Assembly: GCA_902782305.1 (NCBI GenBank) | Contig: CACZMV010000006.1 | Location: forward strand, 1 to 64,000 | DNA: 64,000 nucleotides | Reading direction: 5' to 3' | Source: an uncultured Prevotellaceae bacterium | GTDB lineage: Bacteria; Bacteroidota; Bacteroidia; Bacteroidales; Bacteroidaceae | Shown here: piece after piece, positions 17,255-24,008 of the stretch | Position numbering within the stretch: the first letter of the stretch is position 1 | How the letters are laid out: every line of letters begins with the position of its first letter | The notes under the pieces: model-generated | The model's input: the letters and a program-made list of their open reading frames with translations, nothing else | The model's database searches: none | Told to the model about the DNA's origin: nothing | Made by a program: the position numbers and the translations under genes

Positions 17255-18196
17255 ATGCTTAAAATCCTTTCAGAGAAAGAACAGAAACAGTTTCATCACC
17301 GCTATCGTAACAACGACTTGTTCCGACAGTGGTCTGGTATCTTGTGTCAATTGGAAAGGGAAGCTGGCGAGATGGATGCTGTATCGTTGTGGTTTCTTGC
17401 AGAGAGTTGCCTTCAGCGATTGCGTAATCTGCAGCAATACAGAGACGAGGATATTCCGTATATCTATAATGAGTTAATAGATAAATGTAGTGTTTTCGTT
17501 AGAGGTGCTGAGAGCATAGAACGAAGTCAGGATGAAGCAGAACGCTCCGCTATAACAGTTATGTGCGTTATGTTGACATCGCTGATGAATGCAGTTGAAA
17601 AAGGCCATGAAGACGAAGAATTTGACAATAAAGCTATGTGTGTAGCTATTGCCCGATTATTGCAAGAGAATGGCTATTATACTATGCTAATGCACGCTTT
17701 CTTTGCCAGAAAAACTGGCAATGATGGTAAGAAGGTAATTATTACTCCAAGTGACCCGATGAAGGAAAGAACCATTCTAGAACACATGGACGAAGAGGCC
17801 AAAAGGGAAATAGACCAGATGGTAAAAACCGTTATCGTTCGCACTCAGGGACTGAAAACACTATTCAGTAAGTATTGGACAGTGTGGCAACCATTATGGC
17901 ATGATATATGTTCGGATTCTGAGATGATTTTGATGATGAAGAAAAAGGAACCACGTACATCTGATTGGGATATTAATCAAAAGATGGTGTGTAATGTCGT
18001 GGGTATGTTCAAAAGCTATGCAAAGCTAACGGAATCTGTACAAAAAATAAACGACCTACTTTGTTCCCAAAACATGCGTAGCTATATTTCGAATCATGTT
18101 GATTTTGGTAGTGCAAATACGGTGTTCACGAGTGAACAACATGATAGAATAAAAAAAATGATAGAAAAATATGTTCTATCAATGAAAGATAACTAA
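17255..18196 (+). CDS. unknown helical protein, last gene of the Type I operon
   Basis: The 313-residue protein is predicted to be almost wholly alpha-helical and soluble. It begins MLKILSEKEQKQFHHRYR and has many charged residues. Segments such as FFARKTGNDGKKVII, EEAKREIDQMVKTVIVRTQ and DRIKKMIEKYVL are typical of helical bundles. No catalytic motif is visible and the family is unknown to me. It lies 11 bp after the preceding unknown gene and is followed by a strong terminator, which closes the operon. It probably works with the preceding protein as a pair; nothing in the sequence shows how. Confidence 0.62.
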   Translation: MLKILSEKEQKQFHHRYRNNDLFRQWSGILCQLEREAGEMDAVSLWFLAESCLQRLRNLQQYRDEDIPYIYNELIDKCSVFVRGAESIERSQDEAERSAITVMCVMLTSLMNAVEKGHEDEEFDNKAMCVAIARLLQENGYYTMLMHAFFARKTGNDGKKVIITPSDPMKERTILEHMDEEAKREIDQMVKTVIVRTQGLKTLFSKYWTVWQPLWHDICSDSEMILMMKKKEPRTSDWDINQKMVCNVVGMFKSYAKLTESVQKINDLLCSQNMRSYISNHVDFGSANTVFTSEQHDRIKKMIEKYVLSMKDN

Positions 18197-18226
18197 CTGA
18201 TTTCCAATTGATAATTTGCTGATAGA

Positions 18227-18259
18227 AGATTGCCAAATGCTTGGCAATCTTTTTTTTTT
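18227..18259 (+). terminator. Rho-independent terminator closing the defence operon
   Basis: A perfect 10-bp stem, AGATTGCCAA pairing with TTGGCAATCT around the four-base loop ATGC, is followed by a run of nine T residues. It lies 31 bp after the stop of the last operon gene. Confidence 0.9.
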
Positions 18260-18278
18260 AGCTTCCATAGCATCATTG

Positions 18279-18286
18279 TACTTTTG
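18279..18286 (+). promoter_or_regulatory. -7 promoter box of the accessory cluster
   Basis: TACTTTTG followed by CAGC matches the Bacteroidetes -7 box and starts 19 bp after the T run of the terminator. The 77-base leader to the next start codon contains a small hairpin (about 18316-18341) in which CACGC pairs with GCGTG and AGGA with TCCT. Confidence 0.6.
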
Positions 18287-18363
18287 CAGCGTGAAAAGGT
18301 TTCAAAGCCTCGAAGCCACGCAAAGGATAGTCCTCGCGTGAACATTATTAAAACAAAATTTAT

Positions 18364-18960
18364 ATGGCTAAAAAAGTTTATTTAGTTGATTCAACAGGTT
18401 ATGAATTCTTTATCTGTGAATTTGAAGGTATGGGTTCTGACAACAGACCTCGACTGACGATTATGACGCCAGGAAGACCAGTAGAGAACTTCTTGACGCA
18501 TCTGGACTGTTATGGTGAAGATTATAAGGACTATTATCTCCTTGGCGAGGAAGGCAAGCAAGTTGATGCTACGTTGGTGGTTGAGATGATGGGGCAGATA
18601 TTGATACGTGGTTTTGATTCTTTCCACAAAATGGCCTTAAGGATGGAAGAGATGCGAAAGAATGGCATCAGTTATGATAGGGAACTTCAAAAACTGCAGA
18701 TTGTAATACATGAAGTAAAAACCAATGGTACAGGGGATGTGAGATATCGTGTTGACATGTTCGTTGGTGAGGATGGTCGTGTCTTAACTGACAATACGAA
18801 ATATGATGATATTCATGATATTATCAGAAATTTGAGAGGATTCTTCTACTTTATTGAGGAACAGATGTGCATCCCGCTAAGAAAGATATTGCATGTGGAG
18901 GAACATCTTAAAAAACAGTTCAAGCGCTATTGTCCCACTGTATTTGACGAAATAGATTAA
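18364..18960 (+). CDS. unknown protein at the start of the primase cluster
   Basis: The 198-residue cytoplasmic protein starts MAKKVYLVDSTGYEFF and matches no family I recognise. It is acidic, with an N-terminal beta-rich part (about 1-75) and helices after that; DSFHKMALRMEEMRKNG looks like a long helix. The C-terminal part IRNLRGFFYFIEEQM with HVEEHLKKQFKRY is helical and basic. It has its own promoter, separate from the defence operon, and the next gene follows after a short gap. The codon use and GC content appear closer to the defence island than to parC. No function can be assigned. Confidence 0.55.
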   Translation: MAKKVYLVDSTGYEFFICEFEGMGSDNRPRLTIMTPGRPVENFLTHLDCYGEDYKDYYLLGEEGKQVDATLVVEMMGQILIRGFDSFHKMALRMEEMRKNGISYDRELQKLQIVIHEVKTNGTGDVRYRVDMFVGEDGRVLTDNTKYDDIHDIIRNLRGFFYFIEEQMCIPLRKILHVEEHLKKQFKRYCPTVFDEID

Positions 18961-18982
18961 AATTGTTGAACCCTGAGTTGTT

Positions 18983-19507
18983 GTGAGAGTTACCATGGAG
19001 AAAAGTCGACTGCCTCAACACTTCTCGCAAAGCTTAGGAACAATGAAAGAGATTACTTTAAGAGTAACTGACGAGATGGCTGTGATTATAGAACAGCTGG
19101 TGGAGCACATGCCTGATGTGGAAGTGATGGATACTGGTGAATGTCCGGATGACGACCCCCGTGATATATGGTTCAAGCAGGCCATCATGGAACTGAAAAA
19201 CGACAAGGTGATACGAAGACCAAGGGATTACGCTTGGATCATGGCTGCACTAGACCAGGATATGATGGCTGACTACGAAGGTTTCATGTCGCCTCAGGCT
19301 TTCATAGAATATATGGCAACGATAGGACTGACCATGCTGCCTGATAGGACAACCTTGTTCAGGGCCTATAACCTGATAGATGGCGAATATCCTAACTGGA
19401 CCTTTGACGATGAACCTGACGAGCAGGAAGCAAGGAGGCGAATGAATGTTGTAGTGCGATTTAAGAGTGCATATTATAGGGCAAAAAGGGCGAAATGCAA
19501 CAGTTAA
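18983..19507 (+). CDS. unknown protein of the primase cluster
   Basis: The reading frame encodes up to 174 residues; an internal ATG at 19043 (MKEITLRVTDEMAV) is an equally plausible start and gives a more typical N terminus. From there the protein reads like a short DNA-associated accessory protein: an N-terminal strand-helix segment of the type seen in small DNA-binding proteins, an acidic middle PDDDPRDIW, then YAWIMAALDQDMM, and a basic end RFKSAYYRAKRAKC. No family is recognised. It lies 22 bp after the previous gene and its last codons run into a set of TGCAACA repeats. Confidence 0.5.
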   Translation: MRVTMEKSRLPQHFSQSLGTMKEITLRVTDEMAVIIEQLVEHMPDVEVMDTGECPDDDPRDIWFKQAIMELKNDKVIRRPRDYAWIMAALDQDMMADYEGFMSPQAFIEYMATIGLTMLPDRTTLFRAYNLIDGEYPNWTFDDEPDEQEARRRMNVVVRFKSAYYRAKRAKCNS

Positions 19508-19545
19508 TGCAACAAACCGTTCCCATTGCAACAGCCATTGCAACA
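19496..19545 (+). repeat. four TGCAACA direct repeats
   Basis: TGCAACA occurs at 19496, 19508, 19527 and 19539, giving spacings of 12, 19 and 12 bp, as two pairs. They overlap the end of the preceding gene and lie about 40-90 bp upstream of the -7 box at 19584. The arrangement would fit binding sites for a regulator or replication protein, but four 7-bp words are too few for a firm claim. Confidence 0.45.
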
Positions 19546-19583
19546 CGCGATGAAACGGGCTTTGAGGGGTCTGGGAAAGTTCA

Positions 19584-19591
19584 TACTTTTG
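19584..19591 (+). promoter_or_regulatory. -7 promoter box upstream of the Cys-rich gene
   Basis: TACTTTTG followed by CA matches TAnnTTTG. The transcript would have a leader of about 115 bases before the start codon at 19714. The leader ends with AT-rich words ATTAAATTTCAGAAAAG that recur before the next gene at about 20100. Confidence 0.5.
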
Positions 19592-19713
19592 CAATGTCAA
19601 ACAGAGGAAACGACGTTTAGACAAGAGATTTTTGACTTATTGGAACAACGGACACACTCGGAAGGCCGAGGAGGACATTAAACATTAAATTTCAGAAAAG
19701 ATTAAAAATTAAG

Positions 19714-20082
19714 ATGAAAAAGAAAATTAGTAGTAACGTAGATGTGATGCTGGTAAACAGATATGGCATCACGGTGAAGAAGTGCTGCGCTTCGTGCCAG
19801 CACAAGTGTCTGGATGATTTTGCCAACCGCAAATGCGAGCTGACAGGACATAAGGTCAGGAGCAAATACAAATGCGACGATTGGCAGATGTGCGAACAGT
19901 TGGAATTGATGGGCTGCGAACGTGGAAGAGTGCAGCGCAGGGAATACCAACTTACTCTGATGGAGGTAAGAGCCTCCGAAAGTCTGGCGATGCAGAGGGG
20001 ATTGACAATAACCCCGAAGAAGCTGGAGGATATTCAACAGGAGTTTGAGACGGAACACGGATCGAGATTCCTGATACATTAA
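19714..20082 (+). CDS. Cys-rich, probably zinc-binding small protein
   Basis: The 122-residue protein has a cluster of cysteines, CCASCQHKC, then CELTG, then KCDDWQMC, within residues about 24-62. The spacing suggests a structural zinc site. After the cluster the chain is basic and helical (RVQRREYQLTLMEVRASE). There is no signal peptide. Similar short Cys-rich proteins occur beside phage-type replication genes in Bacteroidetes; a DNA- or RNA-binding role is likely but not shown. It is the first gene after the promoter at 19584 and is followed by another small gene after 46 bp. Confidence 0.55.
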   Translation: MKKKISSNVDVMLVNRYGITVKKCCASCQHKCLDDFANRKCELTGHKVRSKYKCDDWQMCEQLELMGCERGRVQRREYQLTLMEVRASESLAMQRGLTITPKKLEDIQQEFETEHGSRFLIH

Positions 20083-20128
20083 ATTTTAGAAAACATTAAA
20101 AATTAAATTTCAGAAAGGAAAAAAAACT

Positions 20129-20353
20129 ATGACTAAAATGAACATGAAAATTAAGGTGACTACAGTGCAGCATGGTTTTGCACTGGAGATTGGAGAGAAG
20201 GGCTGGTTGTGTGAAGACGAGCTGGAACTGGCGGAGGCAGTAGCCTTCAGAGTGGGAATGGGTTGCACGAAGCCCATGTCGAAAAAGAAAATGCGTATGC
20301 TGCTTCGTGCGATGGCATACGGGAAATTAAAGATCAATGAAGAAAGAAATTAG
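20129..20353 (+). CDS. small unknown protein of the primase cluster
   Basis: The 74-residue protein starts MTKMNMKIKVTTVQHGFALEI and is basic at its end (MSKKKMRMLLRAMAYGK). The preceding bases AGAAAGGAAAAAAAACT provide an unusually good purine-rich ribosome-binding region for this genome. The first half looks beta-rich and the second helical. No family recognised. Its position between the Cys-rich gene and the primase gene suggests a small accessory protein of the same module. Confidence 0.5.
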   Translation: MTKMNMKIKVTTVQHGFALEIGEKGWLCEDELELAEAVAFRVGMGCTKPMSKKKMRMLLRAMAYGKLKINEERN

Positions 20354-20635
20354 GGGAAATTGGGGAAAATTAAGCTGCGCGTTCAGTGAAGAATATCGGG
20401 GGAAATAAATTTCCCATAATTTCCCAAAATTTTATTCCAAACAAAAAAACATTAATTTAAGAACCTTGAGTGAAGCAGAGGGAATCAATTGAGCATCGCA
20501 GGTGTGCGGTGTAAGGCCTAATCTCAAAGTGGACCTCAGCAATCAATTTTTTCGATAAGCCAAATGACCAAAGTCAAACTCGTTTGAACTTTGGCATGGC
20601 GAGAAAAATTCGATGTAAATCAACTCAAGAAGACT
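20354..20635 (+). other. intergenic leader with hairpins upstream of the primase pair
   Basis: This 282-base gap contains two inverted repeats. GGGAAATT words at 20352-20375 face their complements AATTTCCC at 20407-20430. Further on, CCAAAGTCAAAC at 20568-20579 pairs with GTTTGAACTTTGG at 20582-20594 across a two-base turn, with one bulged base. A TTG at 20591 could open the next reading frame early, but the ATG at 20636 has a better ribosome-binding region. No -7 box of good quality was seen. A structured leader or attenuator is possible. Confidence 0.45.
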
Positions 20636-20980
20636 ATGATTATCAAAGTTAAAGTAGACGACAAGACGTATGCCCGTATGACAGAGGGCAAGCGTGTGGA
20701 AGGTACCATCGGATATAACGAGTTTACCAAGGAACACGACTTCAATGCGTTTAAAAGAAAATCTAGAGAACCAGGGTACGAAAGACCAAAGGATGAATCG
20801 CTGTATGAGACCAGCAGTGGATGGTTGAAAGCGAGCATCAAGAAATTCAAGATCTTCGTAAGCGTGAACCGCTCGATGGGTCGTGGACGCAGCAGTGCAG
20901 AACTGATGATGCAAGCCAAGGAATTGACTGACTGGCTGAAGAACACGAAGGGTATCGAGGAAATCATGGACGAAGCATAG
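20636..20980 (+). CDS. unknown basic protein immediately upstream of the primase
   Basis: The ATG at 20636, preceded by AAGAAGACT, gives a 114-residue protein starting MIIKVKVDDKTYARM. A beta-rich first half is followed by basic segments (AFKRKSREPGYERPK) and KASIKKFKIFVSVNRSMGRG, then a helix AELMMQAKELTDWLKN. The charge and size suggest nucleic-acid binding, but no known fold can be named. Its stop is one base before the start of the primase gene, so the two are translationally coupled. Confidence 0.55.
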   Translation: MIIKVKVDDKTYARMTEGKRVEGTIGYNEFTKEHDFNAFKRKSREPGYERPKDESLYETSSGWLKASIKKFKIFVSVNRSMGRGRSSAELMMQAKELTDWLKNTKGIEEIMDEA

Positions 20981-20981
20981 T

Positions 20982-23483
20982 ATGTTTTGTACACAAGAAA
21001 ATCAATTTGTTTCTCCAGCTGTACCCGGTACGCTGGAGAAACTAAACGAGATTCTGGATTCGCCAAGGGTGAAGTGGAAGATTGAGACCATCAGGGCAGT
21101 AAGAAAGCCAGAAGCCATCAAGCTGTGGGCCAGCAACACCGAATTTCAAAAATTCTGCCTTAAGGAAGCAGCGAAGAAGAAGGTGGGCGAAGCTTTTCAG
21201 CAACTGACAGAGGAAGAGAAACTGGTAAGATGGGCTACAGCCTTGAAGGAGTCGCTACCACCACTTATCTTTGGAGCCAGGGACTTTGACGAGACGCCCC
21301 TGAAGAAAGACCCCAGCAGAACGATGAAACGCAGGGTGCTGGCAGGCATCCACCTCAGCGGTCTGTTTATGTTCGACGTGGACCATGTGGACAACCCGCA
21401 TGAGATATTCGAACGGACACAGCAAGAGGGATTTCCTTGGGAGGTGGTGTTTGCGCACCTGACATCGTCGGGACAGGGACTGCGACTGGTGTGCAAGGCC
21501 CGTGTGGAGATTGGCAACATTGCTGATAACCAGATAGCACTGGCCAAGGAACTGGGCGTGACGCCCGACCTGAGTTGTATCGACGCATCAAGAATCTCGT
21601 ACGCACCTATGCGTGAGGATGTGTATTTTTTGAACGAAGATGAACTATTAAACTATTACAATGAGGAGTTTGACAAAATGTATTGCGAGGCTTATCGTAA
21701 GGGTAGTACTGAACCTACGAAAGCGCAAGCGCAAATGAGAAATGAGAAAGGAGAAGTGAGAAATGAAGAGGACGATGATGGAGAATTCGACTATCACGGA
21801 GTCAGCTACGCCAAAATCTGCGAAGTGTGGCAGGAAGCGCAAGGTGGTGCGCCAGGCGTGGGAGATCGCCACCGAACCATGCTGCAACTGGCTCTCGACC
21901 TTAGGTATATCTGCGATAACCAACCGGAACTGGTGTGTAGGGCCCTTAAACGGTGTGGATTTGTGCAGGACGTCATCCGAGAGCGAGGAGAAGAAGAGGT
22001 CAGAGGAGTTGCTGATTCGGCTTGTGAGCGAAGAATGTATAAGGACATCCCGAAAAGGATGCAAGGGGTTCTTGCGCGTGCAGGTATACAACTCGGCCAG
22101 TCAGCAACAGCTGAGCGACCTGTGGCAAGCGCTGACATCCCTTACGAGCAGTACGCTCAAAGGCTGGAACCTCTCCTTAGCGCTCCTTATGCCGAAGCCT
22201 GTAAGCAAGTAGACAGGCCTAACTGGCTGGGGGCTGTCTTTGCCTCGGGAGCGATGTATTGCACGCTGCTGACACGATGCTGGTACGAGCACTTCAATGG
22301 CGCCAAACAGCGACTGAACCCGCAGGTACTCATCATCGGTGAGCCTGCTACGGGTAAGAGCTTTGCCAAGGACCTGGACGACCAGATTATGTGTGTCATG
22401 CGCGAGCAGGACAATGAGGTTCGTGCGCAAGAGACGCGCTACAAACAAGAGCAGAAAAAGCGTGGAACGTCATCAAAGGCGCAGAAGCAGGAAGCACTGG
22501 TGGAGCCTGAGGGTATGATTCGTTATCTGCCTACCAAAACCTCAAACAACATCTTCTTCCGAAGATTGAAGAGGGCCAAGGAGGTGGTAGATGGCGAACA
22601 GATGCCCTTGCATCTGTATATGTTCGATTCAGAGCTGGACAGTAGCATCACAGCACAAAGCGGTGGCTCATGGATAGGTAAGCACGACCTGGAATTGAAA
22701 GCATTCCACAACGAGCTATCGGGTGTCGACTATGCGAACAACGACAGCATTAACGACATTCTGCCCATCTACTGGAACTCAGTCACGACAGGTACGCAGA
22801 TTAGCCTCTATAAGAAGTTCACACTCAGGAATATCAATGATGGCTTGTGCAGTCGCGTCTGCATCTTCCCGATGAAGACGGCACGATACCTAATGATCAA
22901 GAAGAAGAACGTGGACTGGGAGGCTAACGAGGCCATGAAGCAGTGGGGCTATAGGTTCGAGAAGTTGCATGGCGAACTGCCTCTGCAGCGACTGACTGAC
23001 CATGTGTATGACCTCTGCGAGCTCAGTGCCCAAGAGGCGGAGGCTGCGGATGACCATGTGCTGGACTACCTCAGAAAGCGTGCGGTATTCTATGCCACGT
23101 GGTTGACCATCCCTCGCATCCTGGCTCGCCAGTACGAAGAGTTTAGGAAAACGGGGGAACTGGAAATCACGGATGACGACCTGAAGTTTGCGACGCTGAT
23201 CTACGACGCAGTGATCTACTTCCAAGACCACTTCTTTGGTCAGATGTTGCAGGACTCCTGGGACAATGCAGCCCGCGAATATGTGCCACGACGCAGGAAT
23301 ACCAAGAATGCAGAGGCATACAAGAGTCTGCCTGAAACTTTTGGGGTGAAGGATGTGATGAGTATGCTGGATATCGAAGATAGTCCTGCGAGAAAACAAT
23401 GTCAACGTTGGCTGACGCATGGCTTCATTGAGCGAATTAAACAAGGGAAGTACAGGAAAATTATTAAAGATTTGATGATTTAA
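20982..23483 (+). CDS. primase (BT4734/VirE-N type) fused to a DUF3987 helicase-like ATPase
   Basis: The 833-residue protein has an N-terminal BT4734/BF3469-type primase domain (about 90-235) and a DUF3987 P-loop ATPase (about 390-700). In the primase part GLFMFDVDHV supplies the metal-binding Asp 132 and Asp 134, and TSSGQGLRLV follows at 161-170. The ATPase has Walker A GEPATGKS at 453-460 and LYMFDSELD as the likely Walker B region. This fusion is common in Bacteroidetes prophages, integrative elements and small conserved gene clusters, where it probably supports replication. Residues 252-263 (MRNEKGEVRNEE) are encoded by an ATGAGAAATGAG word repeat inserted in frame in a linker. Its role here is inferred from family. 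Confidence 0.82.
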   Translation: MFCTQENQFVSPAVPGTLEKLNEILDSPRVKWKIETIRAVRKPEAIKLWASNTEFQKFCLKEAAKKKVGEAFQQLTEEEKLVRWATALKESLPPLIFGARDFDETPLKKDPSRTMKRRVLAGIHLSGLFMFDVDHVDNPHEIFERTQQEGFPWEVVFAHLTSSGQGLRLVCKARVEIGNIADNQIALAKELGVTPDLSCIDASRISYAPMREDVYFLNEDELLNYYNEEFDKMYCEAYRKGSTEPTKAQAQMRNEKGEVRNEEDDDGEFDYHGVSYAKICEVWQEAQGGAPGVGDRHRTMLQLALDLRYICDNQPELVCRALKRCGFVQDVIRERGEEEVRGVADSACERRMYKDIPKRMQGVLARAGIQLGQSATAERPVASADIPYEQYAQRLEPLLSAPYAEACKQVDRPNWLGAVFASGAMYCTLLTRCWYEHFNGAKQRLNPQVLIIGEPATGKSFAKDLDDQIMCVMREQDNEVRAQETRYKQEQKKRGTSSKAQKQEALVEPEGMIRYLPTKTSNNIFFRRLKRAKEVVDGEQMPLHLYMFDSELDSSITAQSGGSWIGKHDLELKAFHNELSGVDYANNDSINDILPIYWNSVTTGTQISLYKKFTLRNINDGLCSRVCIFPMKTARYLMIKKKNVDWEANEAMKQWGYRFEKLHGELPLQRLTDHVYDLCELSAQEAEAADDHVLDYLRKRAVFYATWLTIPRILARQYEEFRKTGELEITDDDLKFATLIYDAVIYFQDHFFGQMLQDSWDNAAREYVPRRRNTKNAEAYKSLPETFGVKDVMSMLDIEDSPARKQCQRWLTHGFIERIKQGKYRKIIKDLMI
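21735..21770 (+). repeat. ATGAGAAATGAG word repeat inside the primase gene
   Basis: The 36 bases are variants of the word ATGAGAA in tandem and keep the reading frame. The same word forms intergenic repeats at 23484, 52505-52530 and 54525-54555, and in inverse orientation at 52612-52652. It lies in a linker after the primase domain. Confidence 0.65.
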
Positions 23484-23933
23484 ATGAGAAATGAAGAAAT
23501 GAGACTCTCGGAGCATTTTTTACTCCGAGAGCTTTGTAAAACGAAAACGGGAATTGAAAATGTTCCGAACGAGGAACAAGTGAATAATTTAAAGCGAGTG
23601 TGCGGTTGGCTGGAAAAGTTGCGCAAGCGATGGAACGACCTGTATGGAGATGGGGATGACCCCATCATCATCAACTCAGGATTCCGTTCGCCGGAAGTGA
23701 ACAAAGCGGTGGGCGGAGCCACGCTGAGCAATCATCTTACGGGGTGTGCAGTGGATATCCGATGCATCGGCATTGAACAAGCGTTAAGGTATGCAGCCAT
23801 TCTGTTAGACATCTCAGACTTGAACCACGAGGATTATGATGAGCTATTGATAGAGCAAAAATCTCATGTCATCTGGATTCACTTTGCCGTGAAACCGAGT
23901 TGTAACCGCAGACGTACGAACTTTAAAAGATGA
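23484..23933 (+). CDS. M15-family peptidoglycan peptidase
   Basis: The 149-residue protein resembles small M15 D-Ala-D-Ala peptidases and phage endolysins. The zinc-binding pattern is visible: SNHLTGCAVDI with His 84 and Asp 91, and WIHFAV with His 133; GFRSPEVN at 67-74 is the preceding conserved loop. There is no signal peptide, as in phage lysins that leave the cell by other means. The start at 23484 lies in an ATGAGAAATGAAGAA word repeat; the ATG at 23499 is an alternative giving MRLSEHFLLREL, which fits the family better. It follows the primase by zero bases and closes the cluster before a terminator. Confidence 0.85.
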   Translation: MRNEEMRLSEHFLLRELCKTKTGIENVPNEEQVNNLKRVCGWLEKLRKRWNDLYGDGDDPIIINSGFRSPEVNKAVGGATLSNHLTGCAVDIRCIGIEQALRYAAILLDISDLNHEDYDELLIEQKSHVIWIHFAVKPSCNRRRTNFKR

Positions 23934-23938
23934 AAAAA

Positions 23939-23972
23939 TCGGGCTGCCATTTGGTGGCCCGACTTTTTTTTT
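23939..23972 (+). terminator. Rho-independent terminator after the M15 gene
   Basis: TCGGGC at 23939 pairs with GCCCGA at 23957-23962, with an inner CCA/TGG pairing, and nine T residues follow from 23964. It separates the accessory cluster from parC. Confidence 0.85.
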
Positions 23973-23973
23973 G

Positions 23974-23981
23974 TACCTTTG
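23974..23981 (+). promoter_or_regulatory. -7 promoter box of parC
   Basis: TACCTTTG followed by CA starts directly after the T run of the preceding terminator and 35 bp before the parC start codon. Confidence 0.7.
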
Positions 23982-24008
23982 CAAACAAACTGAAAACCAT
24001 AATATATA

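Noticed and set aside
482..18196. Assignment of the island to BREX or DISARM because of a WYL regulator and methyltransferases
   Set aside because: No PglX, PglZ, BrxC, DrmA or DrmB homologue was seen; the genes fit a Type I system with additional modules.
1..24000. An integrative element with integrase or transposase
   Set aside because: No integrase, transposase, relaxase or clear attachment repeats were found, so mobility can be suspected but not supported.
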